DNA of 6,853 nucleotides, taken from the NCBI GenBank assembly GCA_031278495.1, contig JAITKG010000089.1:1-6853 (forward strand). Reading direction: 5' to 3'. This document shows positions 1 through 6,188 of this stretch, piece by piece. Each line of letters opens with the position of its first letter. Within the stretch, counting starts at the first letter, position 1. A program made the translations under genes and the position numbers. The notes beneath the pieces were generated by a model that saw nothing but the letters and a program-made list of their open reading frames with translations, was not told the origin of the DNA and made no database searches. The DNA is from Prevotellaceae bacterium (GTDB taxonomy: Bacteria > Bacteroidota > Bacteroidia > Bacteroidales > UBA932).

Positions 1-94
1 ACACCACAACCACCATTTCGACCTCGACGAAGACGCGCTGCAATACGGCGTGGGCGCCATGACGCAGTTTGCCGCGAGGTATTTAAGCAGGTAG
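1..94 (+). CDS. C-terminal end of an M20-family amidohydrolase/peptidase (partial)
   Basis: The window opens inside a gene. Reading from base 2 gives 30 residues ending RYLSR and a TAG stop at 92-94. The visible stretch has a histidine-rich turn (HHNHHF), then DLDEDALQYGVGAM and a helical FAARYL end. Seen in sequence: this tail only. Family knowledge: M20D amidohydrolases (N-acyl-amino-acid or hippurate hydrolase-like, two-metal enzymes) end with a conserved His-x-x-x-Phe-(D/N)-x-(D/N)-E-x-x-L-x-x-G motif, where the His is a metal ligand, followed by a helix. The match is good but rests on 30 residues, so substrate and subfamily cannot be given. Nothing after the stop looks like a classic hairpin-plus-T-run terminator; the hairpin at 153-173 has no T-run. 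Confidence 0.55.
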   Translation, partial: HHNHHFDLDEDALQYGVGAMTQFAARYLSR

Positions 95-256
95 AAGAGA
101 GATGCGCGCGCCACGCGTCTTTACATTGGCGGAGAGTCGTGCGTCTTTCTGTGGACGAGGGTCTACCCTGTCCTGATTATCCGGGTAAACAGCATTGCTG
201 AACTAAGAAATCCAAATACGATGTTCAGGTTGGAACGGGCGTCCGTTCAGGCGCTA

Positions 257-270
257 AACCAATATTGGTT
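257..270. repeat. 14-bp perfect palindrome AACCAATATTGGTT
   Basis: The sequence equals its own reverse complement over 14 bases. It lies about 80 bases upstream of the -7 box at 351-358. A perfect loopless palindrome is more typical of a dimeric regulator's operator than of an RNA hairpin. Its distance upstream of the promoter would allow activator-type or distal binding. No regulator gene is nearby, so the operator role is only a possibility. Confidence 0.35.
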
Positions 271-350
271 CAGAGGCTGAGCGGATACCCATTTTCATGC
301 GTTTGCCCCAGAAAATTTATACCGCCTTATACAATCTGTAGAGTTTTTTG

Positions 351-358
351 TATCTTTG
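351..358 (+). promoter_or_regulatory. Bacteroidota-type promoter, -7 box TATCTTTG, for the 379-2749 operon
   Basis: TATCTTTG matches the TAnnTTTG -7 element used by the primary sigma factor of Bacteroidota. A -33 element (TTTG-like) is not clear at the expected 19-21 base spacing; the region around 325-331 is merely AT-rich. A start of transcription about 7 bases downstream would give a leader of roughly 14 bases before the ATG at 379. The same octamer precedes both tRNA genes in this window. Confidence 0.7.
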
Positions 359-378
359 CACATCCTAAAAAAGTTGTT

Positions 379-915
379 ATGTTTGGAAGGATTAAGAGGA
401 ACATAGGCCACCGGATACTGAAGAAGCAACGTAAGCACCAACAGTGCAAACGGCAATTCCATAATTTCAATACGGCAAAATCGGTAGGCATATTATACCT
501 GTACGACCCAACAACAGAAAACGATATTCAAATGCTTGTAAGGTTTTTGGCGGAGCGGAACATAAAGGCACAACTATTGGCATACAGTCCCGAATCGAAG
601 CCGCCGCAATCCTTTATAACCACCGTTAATAAACGCTTATTCCATAAAGAGCAGTTGAACTGGTTTGGCAAACCGGTAGCCGGCGAAGTGGATAATTTCA
701 TCCAGTCGCCGTTTGATATTTTAATTGATTTCAGCTATCCGCCGTGTTATCCGATGCAATATATAGCCACGCTTTCCCATGCGCAAATGCGTGTCGGAAA
801 AATAGCTTATCCCGACAATCCGTACGAATTTATTTTAACGATTCCCGAACAGGACAACAACAAATTTTTTATTGAACAGTTGAAACATTATTTACTCTCC
901 ATTCAAATAAAGTAA
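379..915 (+). CDS. DUF6913-like conserved Bacteroidota protein, 178 aa
   Basis: A soluble 178-residue protein with no signal peptide or membrane segment. The first 30 or so residues are strongly basic (FGRIKRNIGHRILKKQRKHQQCKRQ). A compact alpha/beta region follows: beta strand VGILYLYD (about 36-43), helix NDIQMLVRFLAERNI, then a conserved-looking stretch with LNWFGKP, FDILIDFSYPPCYP and MRVGKIAYP. Size, basic start and these motifs fit the Bacteroidales family I know as DUF6913, whose function is unknown. The start at 379 is preferred over an upstream GTG in the same frame, because the extension would run across the promoter at 351-358 and the intergenic repeats. The stop (913-915) overlaps the next ATG by one base (TAATG), so it is probably translationally coupled to the TPR gene. 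The family assignment is from memory; operon membership is secure. Confidence 0.7.
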   Translation: MFGRIKRNIGHRILKKQRKHQQCKRQFHNFNTAKSVGILYLYDPTTENDIQMLVRFLAERNIKAQLLAYSPESKPPQSFITTVNKRLFHKEQLNWFGKPVAGEVDNFIQSPFDILIDFSYPPCYPMQYIATLSHAQMRVGKIAYPDNPYEFILTIPEQDNNKFFIEQLKHYLLSIQIK

Positions 916-2012
916 TGTGGTGGGATGACGAAGATACTACCTTTTTCGAAAGCGCAGAAGTAGCCGCGCTGGTTCACCGTTATGAAAATATGGTGAAGCA
1001 TAACCGCGCCGATTATTTTGACGAAGAAGAATACGAAACAATCGTAGAACATTACCTTCTGGTAAACAAATTGAGCGAAGCCTTGCGGGTAGCCGATTGC
1101 GGCAGCCGGCAGCATCCGTTTTCCGACGATATGAAATTATGTTATGTCAACGTGCTGCTCGAAAAAAAAGAAGCGGCGCACGCATTACAACTGCTACAGG
1201 AAATGGAAGCGAAAGGCGTTAATGATTCGGAGTTGTCGTTTTTAACCGGCATGGCATACATGCAATTGGGAAACATACCCGAAGCAACGGTATACTTCGA
1301 TAAATGCACGCAGCAAACCGACGATGAAGACCAGCTTTCGTTGCTGCTGAATATCGCCTCCGACCTGATGGAAAAACAGGAATACGCTGCGGCGTTAAAA
1401 TACATAAAAACCGCATCGGAGCTGGCGCCCGGTGACATGGAAGTAATCAATGAAATGGCTTTCTGCAACGAACGGTTGAATAATTTGGATGAAAGTCTAT
1501 ACTACTACGAAAAATACATTAAAGAAGAACCCTTCAACGACAATGTATGGTATAACATAGGAACGGTATATGCGCGTAAAAACGACTACCAGCAAGCGAT
1601 GCAAGCGTTCAACTTTGCCGTTACGCTAAACGAAAAAAACGCTTCGGCTTATTATAACCTTGCCAATACCTACGTACAGCAGGAAAAATACCCGGAAGCA
1701 ATAAATACTTTCCAAGCCTTCTTAAAATTAGAGCCGGACAACTCTACCGCCTATGTGTCTATGGCCGCCTGCTACGAAAAATTAAACTGTTCCGGCGAGG
1801 CGCTTGCCGCTTACAGGGAAGCCGTTATTTTCGACGATAATTTTGCGGAAGCACACTATGGACTGGCGGTAGCTTATGCCAATACCAACAAGTGGGAACA
1901 GGCGTTGCAACACATGTACAGGGCGGCAACGCTGGAACCCGGCTGCCTGGAATACTGGTTGCAATTAGGCAATATCCTTTTACAGTCACGCGGAAATAAA
2001 AAAACATTATGA
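915..2012 (+). CDS. Tetratricopeptide (TPR) repeat protein, 365 aa
   Basis: An all-helical repeat protein without signal peptide or membrane segment, so probably cytoplasmic. After an acidic N-terminus (MWWDDEDTTFFESAE), 34-residue TPR units run from about residue 70 to the end. The clearest are at about 175-208, 209-242 (DNVWYNIGTVYARKNDYQQAM), 243-276, 277-310 and 311-344, with the usual W/Y-x-x-LG/A-x-x-Y and A-x-x-x-F/Y spacing and Pro near unit ends. The last unit (about 345-365) has only its first helix before the KKTL end, so the array stops mid-repeat; this may be normal capping or a shortened C-terminus. TPR arrays are protein-binding scaffolds, and the partner cannot be read from sequence. 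The gene overlaps the previous stop by one base and the next start by four (ATGA at 2009-2012), placing it in the middle of the operon. Confidence 0.9.
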   Translation: MWWDDEDTTFFESAEVAALVHRYENMVKHNRADYFDEEEYETIVEHYLLVNKLSEALRVADCGSRQHPFSDDMKLCYVNVLLEKKEAAHALQLLQEMEAKGVNDSELSFLTGMAYMQLGNIPEATVYFDKCTQQTDDEDQLSLLLNIASDLMEKQEYAAALKYIKTASELAPGDMEVINEMAFCNERLNNLDESLYYYEKYIKEEPFNDNVWYNIGTVYARKNDYQQAMQAFNFAVTLNEKNASAYYNLANTYVQQEKYPEAINTFQAFLKLEPDNSTAYVSMAACYEKLNCSGEALAAYREAVIFDDNFAEAHYGLAVAYANTNKWEQALQHMYRAATLEPGCLEYWLQLGNILLQSRGNKKTL

Positions 2013-2749
2013 TAAACGGGAAACGTATTGCAGTGGTGCTGCCTGCTTATAATGCGGCGCAAACATTGGCGAAAACGTATCACGAAATCCCTTTGGATAT
2101 AGTGGACGACGTCATTTTAGTGGACGACAAAAGTTATGACACAACGGTGCAGGTAGCGCACGATTTAGGTATAAAACATATTGTGCAACATCCGAAAAAT
2201 CGCGGCTATGGCGGCAACCAGAAGAGTTGTTACAACAAGGCGCTGGGGTTGAATGCCGATATTGTAGTCATGCTGCATCCCGATTACCAGTACACGCCGA
2301 AGTTGCTGCATTCCATGTGCTACATTATTGCCAACGATATATACCATGTCGTGTTGGGTTCGCGTATCTTGGGGCGCGGCGCTTTGCACGGCGGCATGCC
2401 CCGCTACAAATATACCTTCAACCGGCTATTGACCGGATTCCAAAATATTTTGATGCACCAAAAATTGAGCGAATACCATACCGGCTACCGCGCTTTCTCG
2501 CGCAAAGCTTTGCAGGCGGTGAACTACGAATTAAACTCCGATGACTTTGTGTTCGATAATCAAATGTTAGCGCAACTTTTTTATAAAAAATTTGAGATTG
2601 CCGAAATCACTTGTCCCACCAAATATTTTAAGGAAGCCTCGTCCATCAATATACGCAGAAGCATTAAATATGGTTTCGGCGTGTTGGGCGTATCGCTTTC
2701 GTACCGGTTGCAAAAATGGCATTTAGGGAAATTTAAAATTTTTTCATAG
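2009..2749 (+). CDS. Family 2 glycosyltransferase, DPM1-like, 246 aa
   Basis: A GT-A fold glycosyltransferase. The N-terminus IAVVLPAYN (7-15) begins the nucleotide-binding fold, and ILVDDKS (36-42) carries the paired Asp that contacts the nucleotide-sugar. NRGYGGNQ (64-71) and the DxD-like HPDYQY (90-95) resemble polyprenyl-phosphate sugar transferases (DPM1-like). The later motifs EYHTGYRAFSR (155-165) and SDDFVFDNQM (177-186) occupy the acceptor and catalytic-base region. At 246 residues it is the bare catalytic domain, without the C-terminal membrane segments of many DPM1/GtrB enzymes, so it should be cytosolic or peripheral. Donor and acceptor are unknown. Its start overlaps the TPR stop (ATGA), implying coupled synthesis. 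No other polysaccharide genes flank it, so it is not part of an obvious capsule locus. Confidence 0.88.
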   Translation: MINGKRIAVVLPAYNAAQTLAKTYHEIPLDIVDDVILVDDKSYDTTVQVAHDLGIKHIVQHPKNRGYGGNQKSCYNKALGLNADIVVMLHPDYQYTPKLLHSMCYIIANDIYHVVLGSRILGRGALHGGMPRYKYTFNRLLTGFQNILMHQKLSEYHTGYRAFSRKALQAVNYELNSDDFVFDNQMLAQLFYKKFEIAEITCPTKYFKEASSINIRRSIKYGFGVLGVSLSYRLQKWHLGKFKIFS

Positions 2750-2762
2750 CCTAAGTTTTTAC

Positions 2763-2770
2763 TATCTTTG
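2763..2770 (+). promoter_or_regulatory. Promoter, -7 box TATCTTTG, for tRNA-Arg
   Basis: A perfect TAnnTTTG -7 element sits 24 bases upstream of the mature tRNA-Arg 5' end. A T-run at 2739-2744, inside the end of the glycosyltransferase gene, lies at about the right spacing for a weak -33 element. The bases after the box (GCAC, then CTAAAAAA) resemble those after the box at 351-358. This suggests the tRNA is transcribed independently of the preceding operon. Confidence 0.7.
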
Positions 2771-2794
2771 CACGCTAAAAAAATAAAATTAACC

Positions 2795-2868
2795 GGCTCC
2801 GTAGCTCAGTTGGATAGAGCAACAGATTTCTAATCTGTGGGTCGTGGGTTCGAATCCCTCCGGAGTCA
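2795..2868 (+). tRNA. tRNA-Arg, anticodon TCT
   Basis: A 74-base cloverleaf can be drawn. Acceptor GGCTCCG pairs with CGGAGTC (2861-2867) with one G-T pair. The D stem is GCTC/GAGC. The anticodon stem ACAGA/TCTGT (from 2822) encloses loop TTTCTAA, with anticodon TCT at 2829-2831, reading AGA/AGG arginine codons. The variable loop is 5 bases and the T loop is TTCGAAT. The T stem GTGGG/CCCTC has one T-T mismatch (positions 50-64 in tRNA numbering). The discriminator base is A2868. CCA is not encoded (ACA follows the acceptor), so it must be added enzymatically. The gene ends 8 bases from the stop codon of clpX on the opposite strand. Confidence 0.96.
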
Positions 2869-2876
2869 CAGGAAAA

Positions 2877-4118
2877 TCAGGCTACATTTAATTTCTGCGG
2901 GGTATTCCGTTCCAACTTTTCTTCGGCATATTGTTTCGTAACATGCAATGCGTCCTTGCCGCTTGACGGCAATTCATACATGGCGTCCATCATAATGGTT
3001 TCGCAAATGGAACGCAAGCCGCGTGCGCCGAGATTAAACCCTACGGCTTTGTCCACAATAAAATCCAGCACGTCGTCGTCGAACGTGAGCCGGATATTGT
3101 CTAACTGGAATAAATGGATGTATTGTTTAAGAATAGCATTTTTCGGCTCGGTGAGGATATTTCGCAAAGCCTCGCGGTTCAACGGGTTTAAGTAGGTGAT
3201 GACCGGCAAACGCCCAACAATTTCAGGAATCAGCCCGTATTTGCGCAAGTCAGCCGGCGCAATGTATTGCAACAAATTTTCCTTGTCAATATGCGCTGTC
3301 CGTTGCACTGCGCCAAAACCCATTACTTGCGTATTGAGGCGTTGCGCAATGCGTTTTTCAATGCCTTCAAAAGCGCCGCCGCAAATAAATAAAATATTGC
3401 GCGTATCTACTGTAATCATTTTCTGTTCGGGGTGTTTGCGCCCGCCTTGCGGGGGAACATTCACTTCCGTGCCTTCCAACAGTTTCAGCAACGCCTGTTG
3501 CACGCCTTCGCCCGACACGTCGCGCGTGATAGACGGATTGTCGCTTTTACGTGCAATTTTATCTATCTCGTCAATAAACACAATGCCTTTTTGTGCAGCC
3601 TGAACGTTGAATTCTGCCGCTTGCAGCAGGCGCGTCAATACGCTTTCCACATCTTCGCCTACGTAGCCGGCTTCGGTCAGCACGGTAGCGTCAACGATAG
3701 TGAACGGCACATGGAGTAACCGCGCAATGGTGTGCGCCAGCAATGTTTTCCCGGTGCCGGTAGGCCCGACAAGTAAAATATTCGACTTGTCTAATTCTAC
3801 GGCGCTTTTATTATTATACATGATGCGCTTGTAGTGGTTGTAAACCGCTACCGACAGGAATTTTTTAGCGTCGTCCTGCCCAATCACATATTCATCCAAC
3901 CGCTGTTTGATTTCCTGCGGTTTCAACAATTGGATTTTATCCAATGATACCGGCTCGTTTTTTTGCAGGGTAGTTTTTACCATCTCTGCCGCCGCATCAA
4001 TACAGATATTGCAAATCACAGCGCCGCGCTCGGCATGAATCAATAGCACGCCGTCCTGTTCGGTGCGTCCGCAAAACGAACACCGTACTTTGGGATGAAA
4101 ATTATTTTTTGTTGGCAT
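2877..4118 (-). CDS. clpX: ATP-dependent Clp protease ATP-binding subunit ClpX, 413 aa
   Basis: The AAA+ unfoldase that recognises tagged or specific substrates, unfolds them with ATP and threads them into ClpP. All key parts are visible. The N-terminal zinc-binding domain has C13, C16, C36 and C39. Walker A is GPTGTGKT (118-125), pore-1 loop GYVG (151-154), Walker B IVFIDE (179-184), pore-2 region about 192-205, and RKH loop 227-229. The ClpP-docking loop reads MGF (about 266-268), where many bacteria have IGF. The arginine finger is in GRLPV (R303) and sensor 2 in GARGLR (R366). Length is typical. The ATG lies inside the end of clpP, overlapping it by 17 bases, with no Shine-Dalgarno, so translation is probably coupled to clpP. 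The gene converges on tRNA-Arg, and no terminator hairpin with a T-run follows it. It appears intact and functional. Confidence 0.98.
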   Translation of the reverse strand: MPTKNNFHPKVRCSFCGRTEQDGVLLIHAERGAVICNICIDAAAEMVKTTLQKNEPVSLDKIQLLKPQEIKQRLDEYVIGQDDAKKFLSVAVYNHYKRIMYNNKSAVELDKSNILLVGPTGTGKTLLAHTIARLLHVPFTIVDATVLTEAGYVGEDVESVLTRLLQAAEFNVQAAQKGIVFIDEIDKIARKSDNPSITRDVSGEGVQQALLKLLEGTEVNVPPQGGRKHPEQKMITVDTRNILFICGGAFEGIEKRIAQRLNTQVMGFGAVQRTAHIDKENLLQYIAPADLRKYGLIPEIVGRLPVITYLNPLNREALRNILTEPKNAILKQYIHLFQLDNIRLTFDDDVLDFIVDKAVGFNLGARGLRSICETIMMDAMYELPSSGKDALHVTKQYAEEKLERNTPQKLNVA

Positions 4119-4779
4119 TGGTCAAAATTTCGTCAATCATACCGTACGACAAGGCTTCCTGTGAAGTCATCCAATAGTCGCGGTCGGCGTCTTTTTCAAT
4201 TTGTTCTACCGGTTTCCCCGTATGTTTGGCAATGATTTCGTATAATTCGCGTTTAAGTTTCACGATTTCGCGGGCGGTGATTTCAATGTCCGACGCCGGT
4301 CCTTCGGCGCCGCCCATCGGTTGGTGAATCATCACGCGGGAATGGGGCAGCCCGGTACGGCGTCCCCTGTGCCCGGCGGTTAGCAGGATAGCCGACATGG
4401 AAGCCGCAATGCCGGTGCAAATGGTCGCGACTTTCGGGTTTATCAACTGCATGGTGTCGTAAATGCCCAAGCCGGCGTATACCGAGCCGCCCGGCGAGTT
4501 AATGTACATTTGAATATCTTTGTTCGCATCGGTTGATTCGAGGAATAACAGTTGCGCTTCAATAATATTCGCCACATCGTCATTGATTGGTACGCCAAGG
4601 AAAATAATGCGGTCCATCATCAGGCGCGAAAACACATCCATTGTCGCCACATTCAACTGCCGCTCTTCGATAATCGTCGGGTTGATATAGTTGGCGTGTA
4701 CATTGCCATAGCGGTGCAAAGCCAGGCTGCTGACGCCCAGATGCCGGGTGGCGTATTGTTGAAATTCATTCGTATTCAT
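4102..4779 (-). CDS. clpP: ATP-dependent Clp protease proteolytic subunit ClpP, 225 aa
   Basis: The serine peptidase that forms the double-heptamer degradation chamber capped by ClpX. The catalytic triad is complete: S127 in GIAASMSA, H152 in MIHQP and D201 in RDYWM, with the same spacing as E. coli ClpP (25 and 49 residues). The oxyanion-loop motif NSPGGSVYAGLGIYD (94-108) is present. The region RPTIIEERQ-like (34-41, PTIIEERQ) marks the start of the mature core, so the first 30 or so residues are probably a removed propeptide or a flexible N-terminus. The start ATG at 4779 follows the trigger factor stop by 6 bases, and the 3' end overlaps clpX by 17 bases, making a compact tig-clpP-clpX unit. 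The handle sequence GGAEGPASDIEITAREI differs slightly from the common GGAQGQA form but keeps the fold positions. Confidence 0.98.
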   Translation of the reverse strand: MNTNEFQQYATRHLGVSSLALHRYGNVHANYINPTIIEERQLNVATMDVFSRLMMDRIIFLGVPINDDVANIIEAQLLFLESTDANKDIQMYINSPGGSVYAGLGIYDTMQLINPKVATICTGIAASMSAILLTAGHRGRRTGLPHSRVMIHQPMGGAEGPASDIEITAREIVKLKRELYEIIAKHTGKPVEQIEKDADRDYWMTSQEALSYGMIDEILTNANKK

Positions 4780-4785
4780 GGCTTA

Positions 4786-6114
4786 TTATTTTTCGTAGAG
4801 TTTTTGTAATTTGTCATTCGTAATTTCTTTCGTATCCAATGTTACCGTAGCTTTCACGTAGCTTATCACCTTATCGCTTTCCACCTTATCGCGGATACGC
4901 TCCCATTCCTTTTCATTCGCCAGAATGCTGTTGGCGTAATGTTCGATTTGTTCTTCCGGTGCATTGTGGATGCCATATATCTGGAGTTGGTACCGCGCCA
5001 TTTTTTTAGCATGTTCTAAAAAATCGTCATGCTTTAATTCTATTTTTTGTTCTTTCAGGATATAGTTGCGGATCATGTGCCGGCGCAAGTCATCGGCGAA
5101 TGCCGGAAATTCTTTTTCAATAATGTCCGGCGCGATTTTTTCGTCCTTCGAATAATTTAACCAGCGTTTCAAAAATGCTTCCGGCAATTCAATGTGCGCT
5201 TTCTTCAACAAGGCGTCGTAAGCGTCAATATAAAAGCGGTAATCGCTTTCATGCATATATTTTTCACGAATCTGTTCAGTGATTTTTTGCATAAATTCGT
5301 CTTCGTTTTTCACGATGCCTTCGCCGAACAAACGGTCGTATAAGTCTTGATTTAATTCAGCTGCGGCAAACCGTTTAACTTCTTTTATCTTTATGGTGAA
5401 CACCGGATCAATACCCGCTAATTCTTCTTTTTTTACTTTCAGCAACGCCGCTAAATCAGTTTCGTTAGCGATGATTTTTTTCACATCCGCTTCGATTTCG
5501 TCGCCGGCTTTTTTTCCGGTAAACAGTTCTTCTACCGCATTTTTTTCGATGGCTTTAAGCAAAAGAACAGTATCTTCTATCGTCTTCCCGCCTTGTACCA
5601 AGTCCACTTGCAGGTATTCGTCTTTTCCGGTAATGGTTTCCGTTGCGACCAGTTGCCCATATCGTTTTAGGATTACTTCCTTTTGGTTTGCTTTATCCTC
5701 TTCGGTTATCGTGATATTGTAGAAGGGTATTTTATCTTTTTCCGAAAGGGTAAATGCAATATCCGGCGCAAAACCTATTTCAAAATCAAATGTGAGATTA
5801 CCGGAATCTTCCATGTTTTGTTTTTCTGCGGCGTCGCTGGGAATGGGTTCGCACAACAGGGTTAGCTTGTTCTCTTCAATATATTTATTCAGGCTTTCCG
5901 GCAATAATTTATTTATTTCTTCAAACAATGCCGTACGCCCGTGCATTTTTTCGACCAAGCCTACTGGCGCCATGCCCGGGCGAAAACCCTTGATTTCCGC
6001 TTTGCGGCGGTAATCGTTCAAATTCTTTTTCACCAGTGATTCGTAGTCGCTTTTTTCAATGGTTAGCGTAAGGATGGCTGTTAATTCGTCGATTTTTTTC
6101 TGTGTTATATTCAT
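4786..6114 (-). CDS. tig: Trigger factor, ribosome-associated chaperone, 442 aa
   Basis: Binds at the ribosomal exit tunnel and shields emerging chains. The ribosome-binding signature GFRPGMAP starts at residue 43, the same position as GFRKG in the E. coli protein. It is preceded by the typical N-terminal strand/helix (KIDELTAILTLTIEKSDYESLVKKNLNDYRRKAEIK). Residues about 150-250 correspond to the FKBP-type prolyl isomerase domain: NITITEEDKANQKEVI at its start and DPVFTIKIKEVKR at its end are recognisable. The active-site segment normally reading like G-x-G-x-x-I-P-G-F-E-x-x-L-x-G is replaced by AIEKNAVEELFTGKKAGDEI, so isomerase activity is probably lost or weak. The helical C-terminal chaperone arms fill 260-442. 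Length is normal. The ATG at 6114 is 74 bases downstream of tRNA-Leu on the same strand, with no strong promoter between. clpP follows after 6 bases. Confidence 0.96.
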   Translation of the reverse strand: MNITQKKIDELTAILTLTIEKSDYESLVKKNLNDYRRKAEIKGFRPGMAPVGLVEKMHGRTALFEEINKLLPESLNKYIEENKLTLLCEPIPSDAAEKQNMEDSGNLTFDFEIGFAPDIAFTLSEKDKIPFYNITITEEDKANQKEVILKRYGQLVATETITGKDEYLQVDLVQGGKTIEDTVLLLKAIEKNAVEELFTGKKAGDEIEADVKKIIANETDLAALLKVKKEELAGIDPVFTIKIKEVKRFAAAELNQDLYDRLFGEGIVKNEDEFMQKITEQIREKYMHESDYRFYIDAYDALLKKAHIELPEAFLKRWLNYSKDEKIAPDIIEKEFPAFADDLRRHMIRNYILKEQKIELKHDDFLEHAKKMARYQLQIYGIHNAPEEQIEHYANSILANEKEWERIRDKVESDKVISYVKATVTLDTKEITNDKLQKLYEK

Positions 6115-6188
6115 GGACTGTTTAATATTGGATGTTGATATCAGGTTACAAAATGCCGTTACGTCATCAACTAATCACATTTTATTTG

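Larger units (their letters stand above)
95..378. other. Intergenic gap rich in inverted repeats; possible structured RNA at 153-290
   Basis: No credible gene lies here. Several perfect short stems can be read. GGAC-G-AGGG (153-161) pairs with CCCT-GTCC (166-173) around loop TCTA. CAGC (190-193) pairs with GCTG (197-200), and alternatively CTGAAC (198-203) pairs with GTTCAG (223-228). GAACGG (233-238) pairs with CCGTTC (243-248) around GCGT. AACCAATATTGGTT (257-270) is a 14-base palindrome. GGGTA (183-187) could close the inner set by pairing with TACCC (286-290). GTTCAG occurs three times, at 223, 245 and 268. No known riboswitch, 6S, tmRNA, RNase P or SRP core was recognised. It could be a 3'-UTR structure of the upstream gene, an independent small RNA, or a protein-binding region. 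Strand and function are not determined. Confidence 0.35.

Noticed and set aside
153..173. Intrinsic terminator of the M20 gene
   Set aside because: The hairpin is good but is followed by TGATTATCC with no T-run, so it does not meet the usual form.
265..378. Upstream in-frame extension of the DUF6913-like gene to a GTG at 265
   Set aside because: It would translate across the -7 box at 351-358 and part of the palindrome, and gives a cysteine/proline-rich stretch unlike the rest of the protein. The ATG at 379 fits the promoter and the family's basic N-terminus.
2956..3719. Plus-strand open frames inside clpX
   Set aside because: They are antisense shadows of a fully conserved clpX coding sequence and show no recognisable domains.
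5393..6013. Plus-strand open frames inside tig rich in Ser/Phe
   Set aside because: Low-complexity antisense of the lysine/glutamate-rich trigger factor; not independent genes.
6149..6156. Separate promoter for tig (GCATTTTG on the minus strand)
   Set aside because: It lacks the TA of the TAnnTTTG box and has no well-spaced -33 element; too weak to annotate.
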